A stretch of DNA of 64,000 bases from Lewinellaceae bacterium (GCA_020636005.1 JACJYR010000002.1:310001-374000), one strand, 5' to 3'. Positions 45,039 to 54,186 are shown, numbered from the stretch's first letter. Notes: generated by a model from the letters alone, not told the origin. Program-made: numbers and translations.

Positions 45039-46112
45039 ATGAAAAAAGTTATTTTCAATAAAAAGACCATCTGGATACTGCTCGGCCTGTTGGCCATATT
45101 CCTGAGCAGCATCCTTCCTGCCGCTTTCGTGGAAAAATATTACAGCCGGGGGCTGTTCCAACTGGTGCGCTGGGGCTTCACGGGTCTTGACAGTTGGCTG
45201 CCATTTGCTTTTGTGTATGTGCTCTTTTTGCTGTTGTTGGGCTGGCTGGGTGTTAGTTTGACAAGGTTTTTTAAAAGCAAAAAAACCTGGCCACAGCGCT
45301 TGCTCAACATGCTGTTTTCAGTGCTCGCTTTTGCAGGAGGCGCCGTGTTTTTCTTCCAGTTCCTGTGGGGTTTCAACTACAAAAGGATACCGCTGGAAAC
45401 GACAATGGGCATTTCACCAAAGCCATTGACCGTCAGCGAGTTGAAAGATGAACTGGATGCAGCGACCGCCGAGACTTTGCGCCTGCGTTCCATGTTGCCG
45501 GGGGCTGGCGATACGGCTGTCCCGGCAGTCCTGCTGCCCAATAATTTAGAAAACACCTTGCGGGAAAACCTCAAAGCTACCCTTGCAGACTATGGCTATC
45601 CGGTACCGGGCAATGTGCGTGGGCGGTTGCTTTGGCCGAAGGGCCTGCTGTTACGCATCAGCACGGCGGGTGTGTATATCCCGTTCACGGGCGAGGGGCA
45701 TATCGATCCGGGGCTGCACTACCTTCAACTGCCATTTGTGATGATCCATGAGATGTCGCACGGCTACGGATTCGGCGACGAAGGCACCTGCAATTTCCTG
45801 GCTTATTTGGCCTGTATCCGCTCTGACAATTTGTTTTTGCAGTATGTTGGACACCTCTATTATTGGCGCTATGTGGCTTCTGATTTCCGGGAATTCCAAC
45901 CCGAAGAATATGACAAATTCAGGGAATCGCTGCCAGCGGGCTTGAAAGCGGATTTGCTGGCTATCCGGCAGGAAATGGACAAGTACCCGGATATTTTTCC
46001 GGCGGTGAGGGATGCCACTTACAATGCTTATCTACATGCGCAGGGCATCAAAGAGGGCTTGAAAAATTATGACCGGGTAATTATGCTGGTGCATGCGTGG
46101 CGGAAAAAGTGA
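45039..46112 (+). CDS. DUF3810 membrane metallopeptidase-like protein
   Basis: 357 residues from ATG 45039 (ATG 45003 would add 12). Three N-terminal membrane helices (about residues 8-28, 55-75, 92-115) precede an extracytoplasmic domain with HEMSH at 237-241 and a following DEGTCNFLAYLAC, a zincin-like HExxH...E arrangement typical of DUF3810. Likely an envelope zinc protease or inactive relative. Follows the DUF4846 gene by 48 bases. Confidence 0.87.
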   Translation: MKKVIFNKKTIWILLGLLAIFLSSILPAAFVEKYYSRGLFQLVRWGFTGLDSWLPFAFVYVLFLLLLGWLGVSLTRFFKSKKTWPQRLLNMLFSVLAFAGGAVFFFQFLWGFNYKRIPLETTMGISPKPLTVSELKDELDAATAETLRLRSMLPGAGDTAVPAVLLPNNLENTLRENLKATLADYGYPVPGNVRGRLLWPKGLLLRISTAGVYIPFTGEGHIDPGLHYLQLPFVMIHEMSHGYGFGDEGTCNFLAYLACIRSDNLFLQYVGHLYYWRYVASDFREFQPEEYDKFRESLPAGLKADLLAIRQEMDKYPDIFPAVRDATYNAYLHAQGIKEGLKNYDRVIMLVHAWRKK

Positions 46113-46122
46113 GTTGGTTCAA

Positions 46123-46794
46123 TCAAAATGCACCAATTAGCTCTATTAAAACCTGGTTCAGATTCCCAATCGCCAAGGGCAAATCCCAAGCCTCCCTGTT
46201 CCTTGGCTCCACGAAATTGGAAATGGCCCTGATTTCCAAAAAATTCATCCCCGTCAGTAGGCAGGCCAGAAAAAATGCAGCCCCTTCCATACTTTCCACG
46301 TCTGCCTTATATTTTTGAGCAATAGCATCAATGCTTTGCTGTGTCCCATGTACTTTGTTTACGGTCAGCCCATTTTGTTTTGGTAAAAAATCGAACTCGC
46401 CCGCTGACGGATTGTAAAGTTTGCCATTGATAAAAGGAGGTTGGGGCGGATCGATAAGCCCAAGTTCAAACGCATCCGTGAAACGCCCATCTGCCTCTTC
46501 CACGCCAAGGTCGCCAAACTGTTCAGCAACGACATTCACTACATCGCCAATTTTCAGCGAGCGGTTGAAAGCGCCTGCCACACCTGCATTGATGGCCAAA
46601 TCGAATTTTTGCGAAGCGAACACGGCGCCCAGGGCAAATGCAGCATGTGCCATGCCCACCCCAGTGACGAGCAGCTTAACTTCGAGGTTGTTTTTTTGAT
46701 AATGAAATGCTGAGGGGTTTTCAAAATGTGCTACCAGGTGATCTTTGAGCGGGGCAATTTCAAAAGGGGTGGCTGAAACGATAAGGACTTTCAT
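46123..46794 (-). CDS. mqnB: Futalosine hydrolase
   Basis: 223 residues from ATG 46792-46794 (an upstream ATG adds ten unlikely residues). Purine-nucleoside-phosphorylase-like fold: MKVLIVSATPFEIAPL, LLVTGVGMAHAAFALG, LAINAGVAGAFNRSLKIGDV and the active-site VESMEGAAFF. It removes hypoxanthine from futalosine in the futalosine route to menaquinone, the electron carrier of Bacteroidota. Other mqn genes are not in the window. Converges with the DUF3810 gene. Confidence 0.9.
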   Translation of the reverse strand: MKVLIVSATPFEIAPLKDHLVAHFENPSAFHYQKNNLEVKLLVTGVGMAHAAFALGAVFASQKFDLAINAGVAGAFNRSLKIGDVVNVVAEQFGDLGVEEADGRFTDAFELGLIDPPQPPFINGKLYNPSAGEFDFLPKQNGLTVNKVHGTQQSIDAIAQKYKADVESMEGAAFFLACLLTGMNFLEIRAISNFVEPRNREAWDLPLAIGNLNQVLIELIGAF

Positions 46795-47142
46795 GTGGAG
46801 GATTTTGATAGTTTGGCTTCGCAATACCCTGCAAACAACGGCAAATTATCCTTAACGCCAACCAAAAGAAAACGGTTAACTATGCTCCGTTGCTTCTTCT
46901 ATGCTCTCCGAAGCAGGGGCTTCGGCATATCGTCATCGAACAAATCAAGGCAGTATTGACCCAGGCTGGAAGGAACCTTTTTAGCAAATGGAGGGCTTCG
47001 GCCTTTTTGATGGATTTGGAAAAGAAATGGAACATTTTCCGGTTGAGCCGCTCCACCCACACCGGCAGATCCTTCTCCCTGAATACGTAGCCGGAACTGT
47101 ACCGGCAGCAAGTGCAACAGATTTGTTTAGGTAAAAAGGAAC
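46795..47142. other. Intergenic between mqnB and the ybbR operon
   Basis: 348 bases. Several short frames are open on both strands but none has recognisable content or a convincing start, so no gene is called. Confidence 0.45.
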
Positions 47143-48120
47143 CTACTGGACGATGTAGTATTCGACCAATTTGGGGCTGAACTGAACCGACTTGACCCAA
47201 TCCGGTGCTTTGAGCAAACTGACAGGCACGGTGTTTTGGCCAGCATTTATTTGAAGGTTTGAGATATCTACCTCCAACACGAAATCATTCGAAGTTGTTG
47301 CGTCGTATTTGCTGAGGGGGATCGAGCACTTGAGCGCGGCGGAGGAGGGGATGAGGCGCAGGTTGCCGTTCCGCCCCTTTGCCTCCAGCGGGATTTCAAA
47401 TGTTTTTTCGATGTATTGTTCAACAGGAATCAGCACTTCCACCTTGGTGGGGAAAACTTTAAAAAGGCCTTCGCCGGAAGTTTCCAACTCCAGGTCCCGC
47501 TGGACGGGCTGCCGGATGTTGGCCAAGTCCAACGGCTTGGTGGGAATCGAGGGGATTTGGGCCAATATCTCCGGTGCTCCTGTCACCATCACGCTGTCAG
47601 GTTTCAAAAGAACGTTGCCGGTTTGAAAGAAATCCTTGACGAAGCCCAGTTTTGAAACCAGCTTGACCGGCACAATCCTGGAAGCGCTCGAATCCATTTC
47701 AATGGAGATAAAAGGTGGGGCAACATCTGCCACCTCGATGGAAATTGCCTCTTCTATTTTGCGGATGATGAAGTCTTTCGAGATGCTGGCCCCGCTAATT
47801 TCATTCAACTGAAATATAACGTTGGTATTCCTTTTAAAAATGGCATTCAGCAGGAGGTCGATGCCCGTGCCGCTGATAGTGGCCTTTGCCTTGGCAGGTG
47901 GCGACTCGATGAATTCCATAGCCGGTGGCAGCACGTACTGCAGGCTGAGTTCACGGCTCGTTTCATAAGGCTTTGACATTTTGACAAAAAACCAGAACAG
48001 CAATGAAATGCCCATGCAGATCAGCAGGGTGGTCCGTTCCCTGCCGATGCGGACACGTTCGCGCAGGGCGGTGAAAGAATGTTGCCGTTGCTCCTTATTG
48101 CCAGGCTTCCAAAAACTCAT
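47143..48120 (-). CDS. YbbR-like domain protein
   Basis: 325 residues. One membrane helix near the N-terminus (about 32-50, TLLICMGISLLFWFFVKM), then tandem YbbR-type beta domains outside the cytoplasm (for example YVLPPAMEFIESPPAKAKAT and VMVTGAPEILAQIPSIPTKP). In Firmicutes the homologue CdaR regulates a diadenylate cyclase; no cyclase is next to it here. Its start overlaps the stop of yajC by four bases (ATGA), third gene of the DUF1573-yajC-ybbR operon. Confidence 0.85.
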   Translation of the reverse strand: MSFWKPGNKEQRQHSFTALRERVRIGRERTTLLICMGISLLFWFFVKMSKPYETSRELSLQYVLPPAMEFIESPPAKAKATISGTGIDLLLNAIFKRNTNVIFQLNEISGASISKDFIIRKIEEAISIEVADVAPPFISIEMDSSASRIVPVKLVSKLGFVKDFFQTGNVLLKPDSVMVTGAPEILAQIPSIPTKPLDLANIRQPVQRDLELETSGEGLFKVFPTKVEVLIPVEQYIEKTFEIPLEAKGRNGNLRLIPSSAALKCSIPLSKYDATTSNDFVLEVDISNLQINAGQNTVPVSLLKAPDWVKSVQFSPKLVEYYIVQ

Positions 48121-48461
48121 GATTTTTCTTCGATAGGCCCTTTGTTTTTGCCGTCTTTGTAAATGCCCTCTGTCATTTCCTTGGAAATAGAGCTTTTGGT
48201 CACCCGGATGTAGTTTTTGGTGCCCACTTCCAGCGTTACGATTTCCCCTTCTATTTTATTGATGCGGCCCAGCATACCGCTGGTGGTCACGACGTCCATG
48301 CCCTTTTCCAGGGAATCGGCGAATTTGTTTTGCTCCTTTTGGCGCTTCGTCTGTGGCCGTATGATAAAGAGCCAGAAAACGACAATGATGAGGCCGAAGA
48401 AAAGCAAGTTGAAAATGCCTGCATTTCCTGAACCCGCCTGTAAAAAGATGAATGTTTGCAT
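48117..48461 (-). CDS. yajC: Preprotein translocase subunit YajC
   Basis: 114 residues. One N-terminal membrane helix (about 16-37, GIFNLLFFGLIIVVFWLFII), then RPQTKRQKEQNKF and the conserved GMDVVTTSGMLGRINKIEGE core. YajC associates with SecDF at the inner membrane. Second gene of the operon, overlapping ybbR by four bases. Confidence 0.93.
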   Translation of the reverse strand: MQTFIFLQAGSGNAGIFNLLFFGLIIVVFWLFIIRPQTKRQKEQNKFADSLEKGMDVVTTSGMLGRINKIEGEIVTLEVGTKNYIRVTKSSISKEMTEGIYKDGKNKGPIEEKS

Positions 48462-48524
48462 TTTGTTTATAATGATTATTGGATAATAAATTTAGGAGGT
48501 TTTGCCACCTGGCGCCCTCACCTC

Positions 48525-49034
48525 TCACTTCTCCTCTTCCGGATGCACAAACCCTTTAAGGAAAATCTGCGAGTTGGAGGGATAGGTATTGGCGGTAACC
48601 GTTATCGGCTTTTCCTGTTCGCCCGTTTTGGCCCTTGTGTTGAACTCCACCGAAATCTCGCCCGACGCACCCGGCGCAATGGCCTCCCTTGGCCATTTTG
48701 GTACCGTGCAGCCACAGGTTGACCGGGCATTGTTGATGAGCAGCGGCACCTTGCCGGTATTGTTGAATTTGAAAACGTGTTGGACGATTTCACCTTCTTT
48801 TACCTCGCCAAAATCAAAGGTGGTTTCTTCGAAGATCATTTTGGCCACGTTCACGGTATCCACCGAGCCATCCGCCTGTATAGGGCTACGGATGATGGAA
48901 CTGATTTTCCCGTCCGTGGCAATTTCCTCCACCGCCTTGCCCTGTTCTGCCTGTTCGTTTTTACAGGAAGGCAAAGCGCAAACTAGCAGCATTGCCAACA
49001 GGGAAAGTGGGATAGATCGATTATAATTTTGCAT
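48525..49034 (-). CDS. DUF1573 lipoprotein
   Basis: 169 residues from ATG 49032-49034. Lipoprotein signal with CALPSCKN. The DUF1573 domain (about 70-165) carries the hallmark FDFGEVKEGEIVQHVFKFNN and STCGCTVPKWP. Widespread in Bacteroidota and commonly upstream of yajC, as here. An ASPM/SPD-2/hydin-like Ig fold; precise role unknown. Repeat A4 lies immediately upstream. Confidence 0.9.
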   Translation of the reverse strand: MQNYNRSIPLSLLAMLLVCALPSCKNEQAEQGKAVEEIATDGKISSIIRSPIQADGSVDTVNVAKMIFEETTFDFGEVKEGEIVQHVFKFNNTGKVPLLINNARSTCGCTVPKWPREAIAPGASGEISVEFNTRAKTGEQEKPITVTANTYPSNSQIFLKGFVHPEEEK

Positions 49035-49054
49035 CGTTCGGTTCATAGCTTTTT

Positions 49055-49170
49055 TAAGTAACAATGAAAAAATAACTTCACCATTTTGATTTTGAAAACC
49101 CCAGCAATGGAAGGGTTTTTTAAAAATAATCCCGATTTCACATCGGGATTATTTTTTCTTCGATCCTAAA
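49055..49170 (-). repeat. Repeat A, copy 4
   Basis: Full family A element in reverse: TAAGTAACAATGAAAAAATA, AAAACCCC...GGGTTTTTT, AATAATCCCGATTTCACATC hairpin, then TTTTCTTCGATCC. It lies between the DUF1573 gene and the divergent GH15 gene. Confidence 0.9.
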
Positions 49171-49370
49171 TCAACATTGATGGATTGACGGCTAACAGCA
49201 TCTGCTGTGTTTGATGGATACAGATGAGAAACTATTGACTGCTCGTACATGGCGAAACCTGATGGCTCCATTTCCCACCTTTCGTCCGTCGCTTTCTGAA
49301 TCCGGATGGCAAATGTAAGGGTTCAGGGTGCATTCTCCCAAGTTCATGGCCAAAGTTCGGATGGCCTTTA

Positions 49371-49378
49371 TAAATTTG
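49371..49378 (+). promoter_or_regulatory. Candidate -7 element of the GH15 gene
   Basis: TAAATTTG fits TAnnTTTG and lies 28 bases before the ATG at 49407; no TTG box at the usual distance. Confidence 0.4.
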
Positions 49379-49406
49379 CTTTTCCCTTATCCAAATACCA
49401 TCAACT

Positions 49407-51188
49407 ATGGCCCAACAAAAATACAACTACGGCATCATCGGAAATTGCGCTTATTCTGCACTGGTGGACAGGCAGGCCAACATCGGCTGGCTCTGTTGGC
49501 CCAGGTTCGACAGCAGTTTTGTCTTCGGAACGCTCCTGGACGACGAAAAGGGGGGGCAGTTCTCTGTGCAGCCGGAGTGGGACACCTACACCACTTCCCA
49601 GGCTTATATCCCCAATACAAACGTGCTGGAAACCATCTTCGAGTGCGAAGATGGCAAATACAAGGTGATTGATTTTGCCCCCAGGTTTGTGCATTACGAG
49701 CGATTTTTCAAACCGCTTCTGTTGGTGAGGAAAGTAGTGCCGCTGGACGGCAGGCCAAGGATCAGGGTCAGTTGCAAGCCAGTGGGGAACTACGGCGAGA
49801 TAACGCCTACCACCGATTTTGGCAGCAACCACATCCGCTACCAGGGCCTGGAAGCCCAACTGAGGCTGACCACCAACATCCCGCTTACCTACGTCATGGA
49901 AGAGCAGGCCTTCGTGCTGAGCGAAACCAAATACCTGGTGCTGGCCTGGGGCGAACCACTGGAAGGGCCGCTCGAATCGAGTGTGGAGTCCTATCTCGAT
50001 CAAACTGTCTCCTACTGGCAGCGCTGGGTACGCAACACCGCGCTCGAACAGTTCCAACAATCCACCGTCATCCGTTCTGCGCTCACCATCAAGCTGCAGG
50101 CCTTCCAGGATACGGGTGCCATCATCGCCGCCCCGACGACCAGCCTTACCGAATTCCCTGGCAGCACCCGCAACTGGGACTTCCGTTACTGTTGGCTGCG
50201 CAATGCTTATTACAACCTGAAAGCACTGCACGACCTGGGCCATTTCGGCATCATGAAAGACTACGTGGGTTTTGTGGAAAACATCGTGCTGAGCGAGGAC
50301 AGGCGACTGCGGCCACTGTATCCCATCGGCATGAACGGGGAACCAGCCGAGAAGATTTTGCCACTGAAAGGCTACATGGGGGAACGGCCCGTACGGGTAG
50401 GCAACCAGGCCTACAACCACATCCAAAATGACGTGTACGGGCAGGTACTGGTCACCCTTCTGCCTTTCTTTACCGACGTGCGCCTGATGAGCCAGGATAA
50501 CCAGACATTGATAGACAACGTAAAGCACTGCCTGGAAATGATAAAGGCCACGATGGAAGAACCCGACAATGGCGTTTGGGAATTCAGGGGCATCATCCAG
50601 TTGCATTGTTACACTTTCCTGTTCCATTGGGTCGGTAGCATGGCCGCCCAAAAGATAGCCCGGCAGATCGGGGATGCCCGGATGGAAAAGTACGCCGCCG
50701 AACTGACTGCCCGGGCGGCTGGCATGATCGAAAGGTGCTACGACGAAAAAAGGGGCGTTTACACCCAGGCCATTGGATCCGCCCACGTGGACGCAAGCCT
50801 GTTGCAGCTCATCAACCTGGGCTACCTGAAGCCTGGTTCAAAAAAGGCCAAGCAACACCTGCAAGTGTTGGAGGAACATCTGCGGGCCGAAAATGGCCTC
50901 TTTTACCGGTACAGGCACGATGACGATTTTGGCCAGCCGAAAACGACTTACCTCCTCTGTGCTTTCTGGTACGTGGAGGTGCTTGCCCGCATGGGCCGGG
51001 TACCGGAGGCCATCCAAAATTTCAACAGCCTGCTCAACTTTGGCAACCATCTCGGCCTGTTCAGCCAGGATGTGGATGCGGAAACCGGCAGCCAGTGGGG
51101 CAATTTCCCCCAAACCTTCAGCCATGTAAGCCTTATCAATGCAGCGTTTGCCATCGCCAGAAAACTGGACAGCCCTATCTTTTTATGA
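49407..51188 (+). CDS. Glycoside hydrolase family 15 protein (glucoamylase/trehalase-like)
   Basis: 593 residues, usual for bacterial GH15. N-terminal beta domain (1-215: YGIIGNCAYSALVDRQANIG), then an alpha/alpha barrel with STRNWDFRYCWLRNAYYNLK (normally WLRDA), GVWEFRG with the likely general acid Glu, and SQWGNFPQTFSHVSLINAAF near the end. Just before the last motif, where many members have EE(I/V)D, this protein has SQDVDAETG, so the usual base Glu appears changed. No signal peptide; cytoplasmic. Substrate may be trehalose, maltose or a glucan. Confidence 0.88.
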   Translation: MAQQKYNYGIIGNCAYSALVDRQANIGWLCWPRFDSSFVFGTLLDDEKGGQFSVQPEWDTYTTSQAYIPNTNVLETIFECEDGKYKVIDFAPRFVHYERFFKPLLLVRKVVPLDGRPRIRVSCKPVGNYGEITPTTDFGSNHIRYQGLEAQLRLTTNIPLTYVMEEQAFVLSETKYLVLAWGEPLEGPLESSVESYLDQTVSYWQRWVRNTALEQFQQSTVIRSALTIKLQAFQDTGAIIAAPTTSLTEFPGSTRNWDFRYCWLRNAYYNLKALHDLGHFGIMKDYVGFVENIVLSEDRRLRPLYPIGMNGEPAEKILPLKGYMGERPVRVGNQAYNHIQNDVYGQVLVTLLPFFTDVRLMSQDNQTLIDNVKHCLEMIKATMEEPDNGVWEFRGIIQLHCYTFLFHWVGSMAAQKIARQIGDARMEKYAAELTARAAGMIERCYDEKRGVYTQAIGSAHVDASLLQLINLGYLKPGSKKAKQHLQVLEEHLRAENGLFYRYRHDDDFGQPKTTYLLCAFWYVEVLARMGRVPEAIQNFNSLLNFGNHLGLFSQDVDAETGSQWGNFPQTFSHVSLINAAFAIARKLDSPIFL

Positions 51189-51190
51189 GC

Positions 51191-51295
51191 TATACTAAAA
51201 CACGGATGTTTTTGTCGGTTTGCTATTAGCAGTTGGCAGTTGGCCATTGGCTTTTGCCAACTGCCAAAGGCCAAAGGCCATCAGCGTACAGTATA
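51191..51295 (-). repeat. Repeat C, copy 3
   Basis: Family C in reverse: TATACTAAAACACGG ... GCAGTTGGC(C)...GCCAACTGCC ... CCATCAGCGTACAGTATA. It fills the gap between GH15 and aroK, starting 2 bases after the GH15 stop. Confidence 0.88.
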
Positions 51296-51327
51296 AAAGT
51301 CTTTTTTTGGCAAAAAGTATCACACCC

Positions 51328-51852
51328 ATGCGGATTTACCTAATCGGCTTTATGGGGGCCGGCAAGACCTCAGTTGGCCAAAGCCTGGCCGAAAAGCTCC
51401 ACCTTGAATTCATCGATATCGATGCCTTCATCAAAGCTCGTGCCCACAACGAAATACCGGACATTTTTGCCCAACAGGGCGAAATGGGTTTCCGAACATG
51501 GGAGGCTGAATGCCTGCGCCTCACCGGACAAACCAACCACGCCATCATTGCAACAGGCGGCGGGGCACCTTGTTTTTTTGACAACATGGAATGGATAAAC
51601 GGGAACGGGCTGAGCATTTATCTCAAAGTCCCAGCGAATGAACTATTCCGGCGGCTCTCAAAAGAAAGGGAAAAACGGCCCTTAATCAGTGGGCTTTCGG
51701 ACGAAGCGCTCAACGAGTACATCGCTTCAAAACTTCAGGATAGATCTTTTTTTTACGAACAAGCCCACCTGTGCGCAGAGGCCCAAAGGGACGAAATGGA
51801 CCTTGTCAGAGAGTTGGCCGATTTCCTTGGCCGCTTTTTACCTGTTAAATAA
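51328..51852 (+). CDS. aroK: Shikimate kinase
   Basis: 174 residues from ATG 51328; an earlier in-frame start would translate repeat C. P-loop GFMGAGKTS (7-15), the Asp pair in FIDIDAFI, the RTWEAECLRLTG segment with the shikimate-binding Arg, and the GGGAP loop. It phosphorylates shikimate in aromatic amino-acid synthesis. Its promoter must lie in or next to repeat C3. Confidence 0.93.
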   Translation: MRIYLIGFMGAGKTSVGQSLAEKLHLEFIDIDAFIKARAHNEIPDIFAQQGEMGFRTWEAECLRLTGQTNHAIIATGGGAPCFFDNMEWINGNGLSIYLKVPANELFRRLSKEREKRPLISGLSDEALNEYIASKLQDRSFFYEQAHLCAEAQRDEMDLVRELADFLGRFLPVK

Positions 51853-52257
51853 AAATAATTTTTAAAAAAAATGATACGAAATTGTATCACAAAATCCTTT
51901 GATGTTTGCAATGGCCCGTCGCAGGCGTCTTATTAGGAATGAACTTTATATTACTTTAAAAATCCTTTTACCTGGCGCTTATTAGTATCCTCCTACATGT
52001 GACAGGAAGAAAAAAAGAATGGTTTTTGGACTGTTTTTTCTGTCACAGATTGGGCTGGAAACAGGTACATAGATAAGTTTTTGGATCGCATCTTGCACAC
52101 TGATTTCGCAACCGAAGCAAATCATTCTTCATAATGGTAAATCCATGAACACTTCCACACAACTTCTATTTCGGCAGAAAAAAATGTTGTTTCTCAGCTG
52201 ATACACCTTCCCGTAAACGGGCCATCTCCAACTTCTATTCACACACATTGATCAAAG
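51853..52257. other. Intergenic upstream of the candidate ncRNA
   Basis: No gene seen. TGATACgaaattGTATCA near 51880 is a short dyad. TGTGACAG (51998-52005) and CTGTCACA (52040-52047) are exact inverted arms around an A/T-rich centre. Confidence 0.45.
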
Positions 52258-52287
52258 TTTGATGCTAAATAAGAATTGATATTTTTC
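52258..52287 (+). promoter_or_regulatory. Candidate promoter of an orphan transcript
   Basis: TTTG at 52258-52261, 18-base spacer, then TATTTTTC at 52280-52287, seven of eight to TAnnTTTG. Transcription would start near 52293. Confidence 0.5.
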
Positions 52288-52292
52288 ATTTT

Positions 52293-52704
52293 CAGAACTA
52301 CAAAAACAGGCAGACGAAACACCCAAAGAAAAATTATTCAGCATTCAATTTTGACATAGATAAGCAGTTTCATCCTTCCGGTTCCAGATGTGGAAAATGG
52401 ACAAGACAATGAAGTTGCTCAAAAGATACCCGGAAGTTGTTCGTTGCGAGTCTGGTTGGTCGCTCATGCTGGAATCACCCCCTGACGGTTCTCCCCCAGC
52501 GGTCTTCCCCCCGGTTCTGGTCGGCGGTCAAGCATCTTTCAACAACAACTTTCTTTTTTTTAATCTAATCGGGGAAATGATGGAAGGCAGCCAACGCTGT
52601 TTTCGGCAGTTCCTTCAAGATGGCCAGCCTTTTCCTGGCCTGGATAAATTTTACCTTAAGCCTTTTTTCATTTTTCAGCAAGGCGCAACTCGCCTTGCTT
52701 TTTT
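52293..52704 (+). ncRNA. Candidate structured non-coding RNA, about 410 nt
   Basis: Bounded by a promoter match at 52258 and a strong terminator at 52679. In the middle, 52432-52446 pairs with 52540-52553 (14 pairs, one bulged base) and 52453-52464 pairs with 52523-52534 (11 pairs, three of them G-U, one mismatch), with an internal loop of 6 by 5 bases: one long hairpin of about 120 bases. A further hairpin GGCCAG/CTGGCC lies at 52622-52640. A 118-codon frame from 52388 covers this but its protein is unrecognisable and it runs through the terminator. No match to tmRNA, RNase P or SRP RNA signatures that I know. Confidence 0.4.
52679..52704 (+). terminator. Rho-independent terminator with no gene before it
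   Basis: CAAGGCG caact CGCCTTG followed by CTTTTTT. The T tract lies on the plus strand only, so it does not serve the minus-strand gene that ends at 52723. Confidence 0.85.
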
Positions 52705-52722
52705 ATTTTACAACGGCGCTGA

Positions 52723-54186
52723 TTACTTGTTCCCGCCTTGCTGAGCCGAGACCTCCAAAATTGGATCCAGCCTTCTAAGCTTGAGCTTGCTGTTCGGTAC
52801 TGCCTTTGGTTGTTCCTTATCCAAACGGCTCCATTCGTCCATGGCTTCTTCCCTCGAATTGTAGATCATCCCCAGGTAAACAACATACCCCTTTTCGTTT
52901 TTGGAGAAACAAGCCAACAGGAGCGAGGCACATTCCAACTTGTTCTTCCGGAGGCCCGTCAAGCGGTCCAAGGTTGACTGCCAGGTAGGGTAAACCCCTT
53001 CTTCAATGATGTACTTCGGGCTGTCGAAATTGTAGTAACGGGTACAGTCGTAGGCGATTTCCTGCTCTCCTCCCTTGCTGGTGAACTCCTCACTTGCCTT
53101 ATTCTCCGCCAGCGGTGAGGCTTCTTCCGTGGAGGCTGTGTCCTGCTCCACTTTTGGGGGGCTGGAAGTGTCCCAGTACCCTTCATTCAACTGCTGCTTT
53201 TTTTTGTTGGAGGGGAGTGTACTATCGGTGAGGTACTCCGGTTGCTCTGGCTGGTTATTAGATTTGGAGGTCGCTATATCCTCCCGGTATTCCTGGTCGT
53301 CCACTACCTGCAGGTCGGCCTTTTGAAGCTCCTTTGAAAAGATCATCCCCATGAGTACCAGGCAGAGGGCGGCCACGGCTATTTGGTTGAAAAACGACCT
53401 TTTGTAGCGAAGCAAAGAATGGTCTTTATGGAACAGCTCTGGCAGTTGGGACCTCCAGAAACCAAATTCCCCGGCCAGTTTGCTGTTTTTGATTTGGGCG
53501 GGCAGCCTGTTTTTGGAAAAAAACTCCACCATCCGCCTTTTCCCCATGAATATATCCTGCCTGGAAGGGGTGATGAGTATTTTGGAATCCAGCTTATCGT
53601 CAATCATCAGCAGGCCAAAACCGTTGTTGACACATTGGTTTTTCAGTTCCCTGAGGTATTTGTCGTTGCTGTTGGGAAACACATCGGAGGCCAAGGCCAC
53701 CCACTGTTCGTCCGCATAATATTTTTTGAACTGCTCAATGGCGTAGATGTACCGATAGCGGCTGAAGTTTTTAGCGATCAGGTAAAAAGCCACCAAGCAC
53801 ACCAGCAGGCTGAAAAGGGTCAAGCCGATGCGGGCGGCCAGCCTTGTTCCGGTGAGTTCGTGAAAACCATAAAAATAGTTAAGCCCGGCAAAGAGCAGGG
53901 TCAGTACAGTAGCCACAGCAAATCCGTCCCAAAAGAGGACTTTTTGTTGGGGCTTGTAAATTACTTCCTCCCGGGTGCCGATAGAGGTGGCTTCAAATGT
54001 GGCTACGAATGGCTTGCCATCTACTTTTTTGAAGGAATAGTACCCATCGGCAACGATGCCACCGACACCTTCCAGGTCATATTTGGCCGTGACGGGCTGG
54101 TCTTCGTACCGCAGCCGGTATTTGTAGTAGTGCCGGAAAAACCGGAGGGCTACTTTCTTGATGATATTTTCGGTCAGAGGCTCCAC
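52723..54186 (-). CDS. Membrane protein of unknown function with SPOR-like tail
   Basis: 487 residues. Two membrane helices lie close together at about 86-106 (GFAVATVLTLLFAGLNYFYG) and 116-137, and one at about 269-288 (FFNQIAVAALCLVLMGMIF). The region between (140-260) is soluble and contains FGLLMIDDKLDSKILITPSR, recalling a nuclease-like or restriction-fold sheet. A disordered acidic linker (290-385) leads to a C-terminal unit, YVVYLGMIYNSREEAMDEWS, shaped like a SPOR domain. Family unknown. Confidence 0.75.
   Translation of the reverse strand: MEPLTENIIKKVALRFFRHYYKYRLRYEDQPVTAKYDLEGVGGIVADGYYSFKKVDGKPFVATFEATSIGTREEVIYKPQQKVLFWDGFAVATVLTLLFAGLNYFYGFHELTGTRLAARIGLTLFSLLVCLVAFYLIAKNFSRYRYIYAIEQFKKYYADEQWVALASDVFPNSNDKYLRELKNQCVNNGFGLLMIDDKLDSKILITPSRQDIFMGKRRMVEFFSKNRLPAQIKNSKLAGEFGFWRSQLPELFHKDHSLLRYKRSFFNQIAVAALCLVLMGMIFSKELQKADLQVVDDQEYREDIATSKSNNQPEQPEYLTDSTLPSNKKKQQLNEGYWDTSSPPKVEQDTASTEEASPLAENKASEEFTSKGGEQEIAYDCTRYYNFDSPKYIIEEGVYPTWQSTLDRLTGLRKNKLECASLLLACFSKNEKGYVVYLGMIYNSREEAMDEWSRLDKEQPKAVPNSKLKLRRLDPILEVSAQQGGNK

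Noticed and set aside
46880..47200. Open frames between mqnB and ybbR on both strands
   Set aside because: Cys- and Arg-rich or low-complexity products, no start context, no family resemblance.
49401..50786. 461-codon open frame on the minus strand
   Set aside because: Antisense to the GH15 gene; no domain or ribosome site, while GH15 motifs are clear on the plus strand.
51220..51327. 36-residue N-terminal extension of shikimate kinase
   Set aside because: It is translation of repeat C; the family begins a few residues before the P-loop, at ATG 51328.
52293..52704. tmRNA, RNase P RNA or SRP RNA
   Set aside because: None of the conserved words I know for these (tag-peptide frame and CCA end, RNase P core, SRP GGAA tetraloop stem) is found.
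52388..52744. 118-codon open frame on the plus strand
   Set aside because: Runs through a strong terminator, matches nothing I know, and its bases are better explained by the long hairpin; kept only as an alternative to the ncRNA call.
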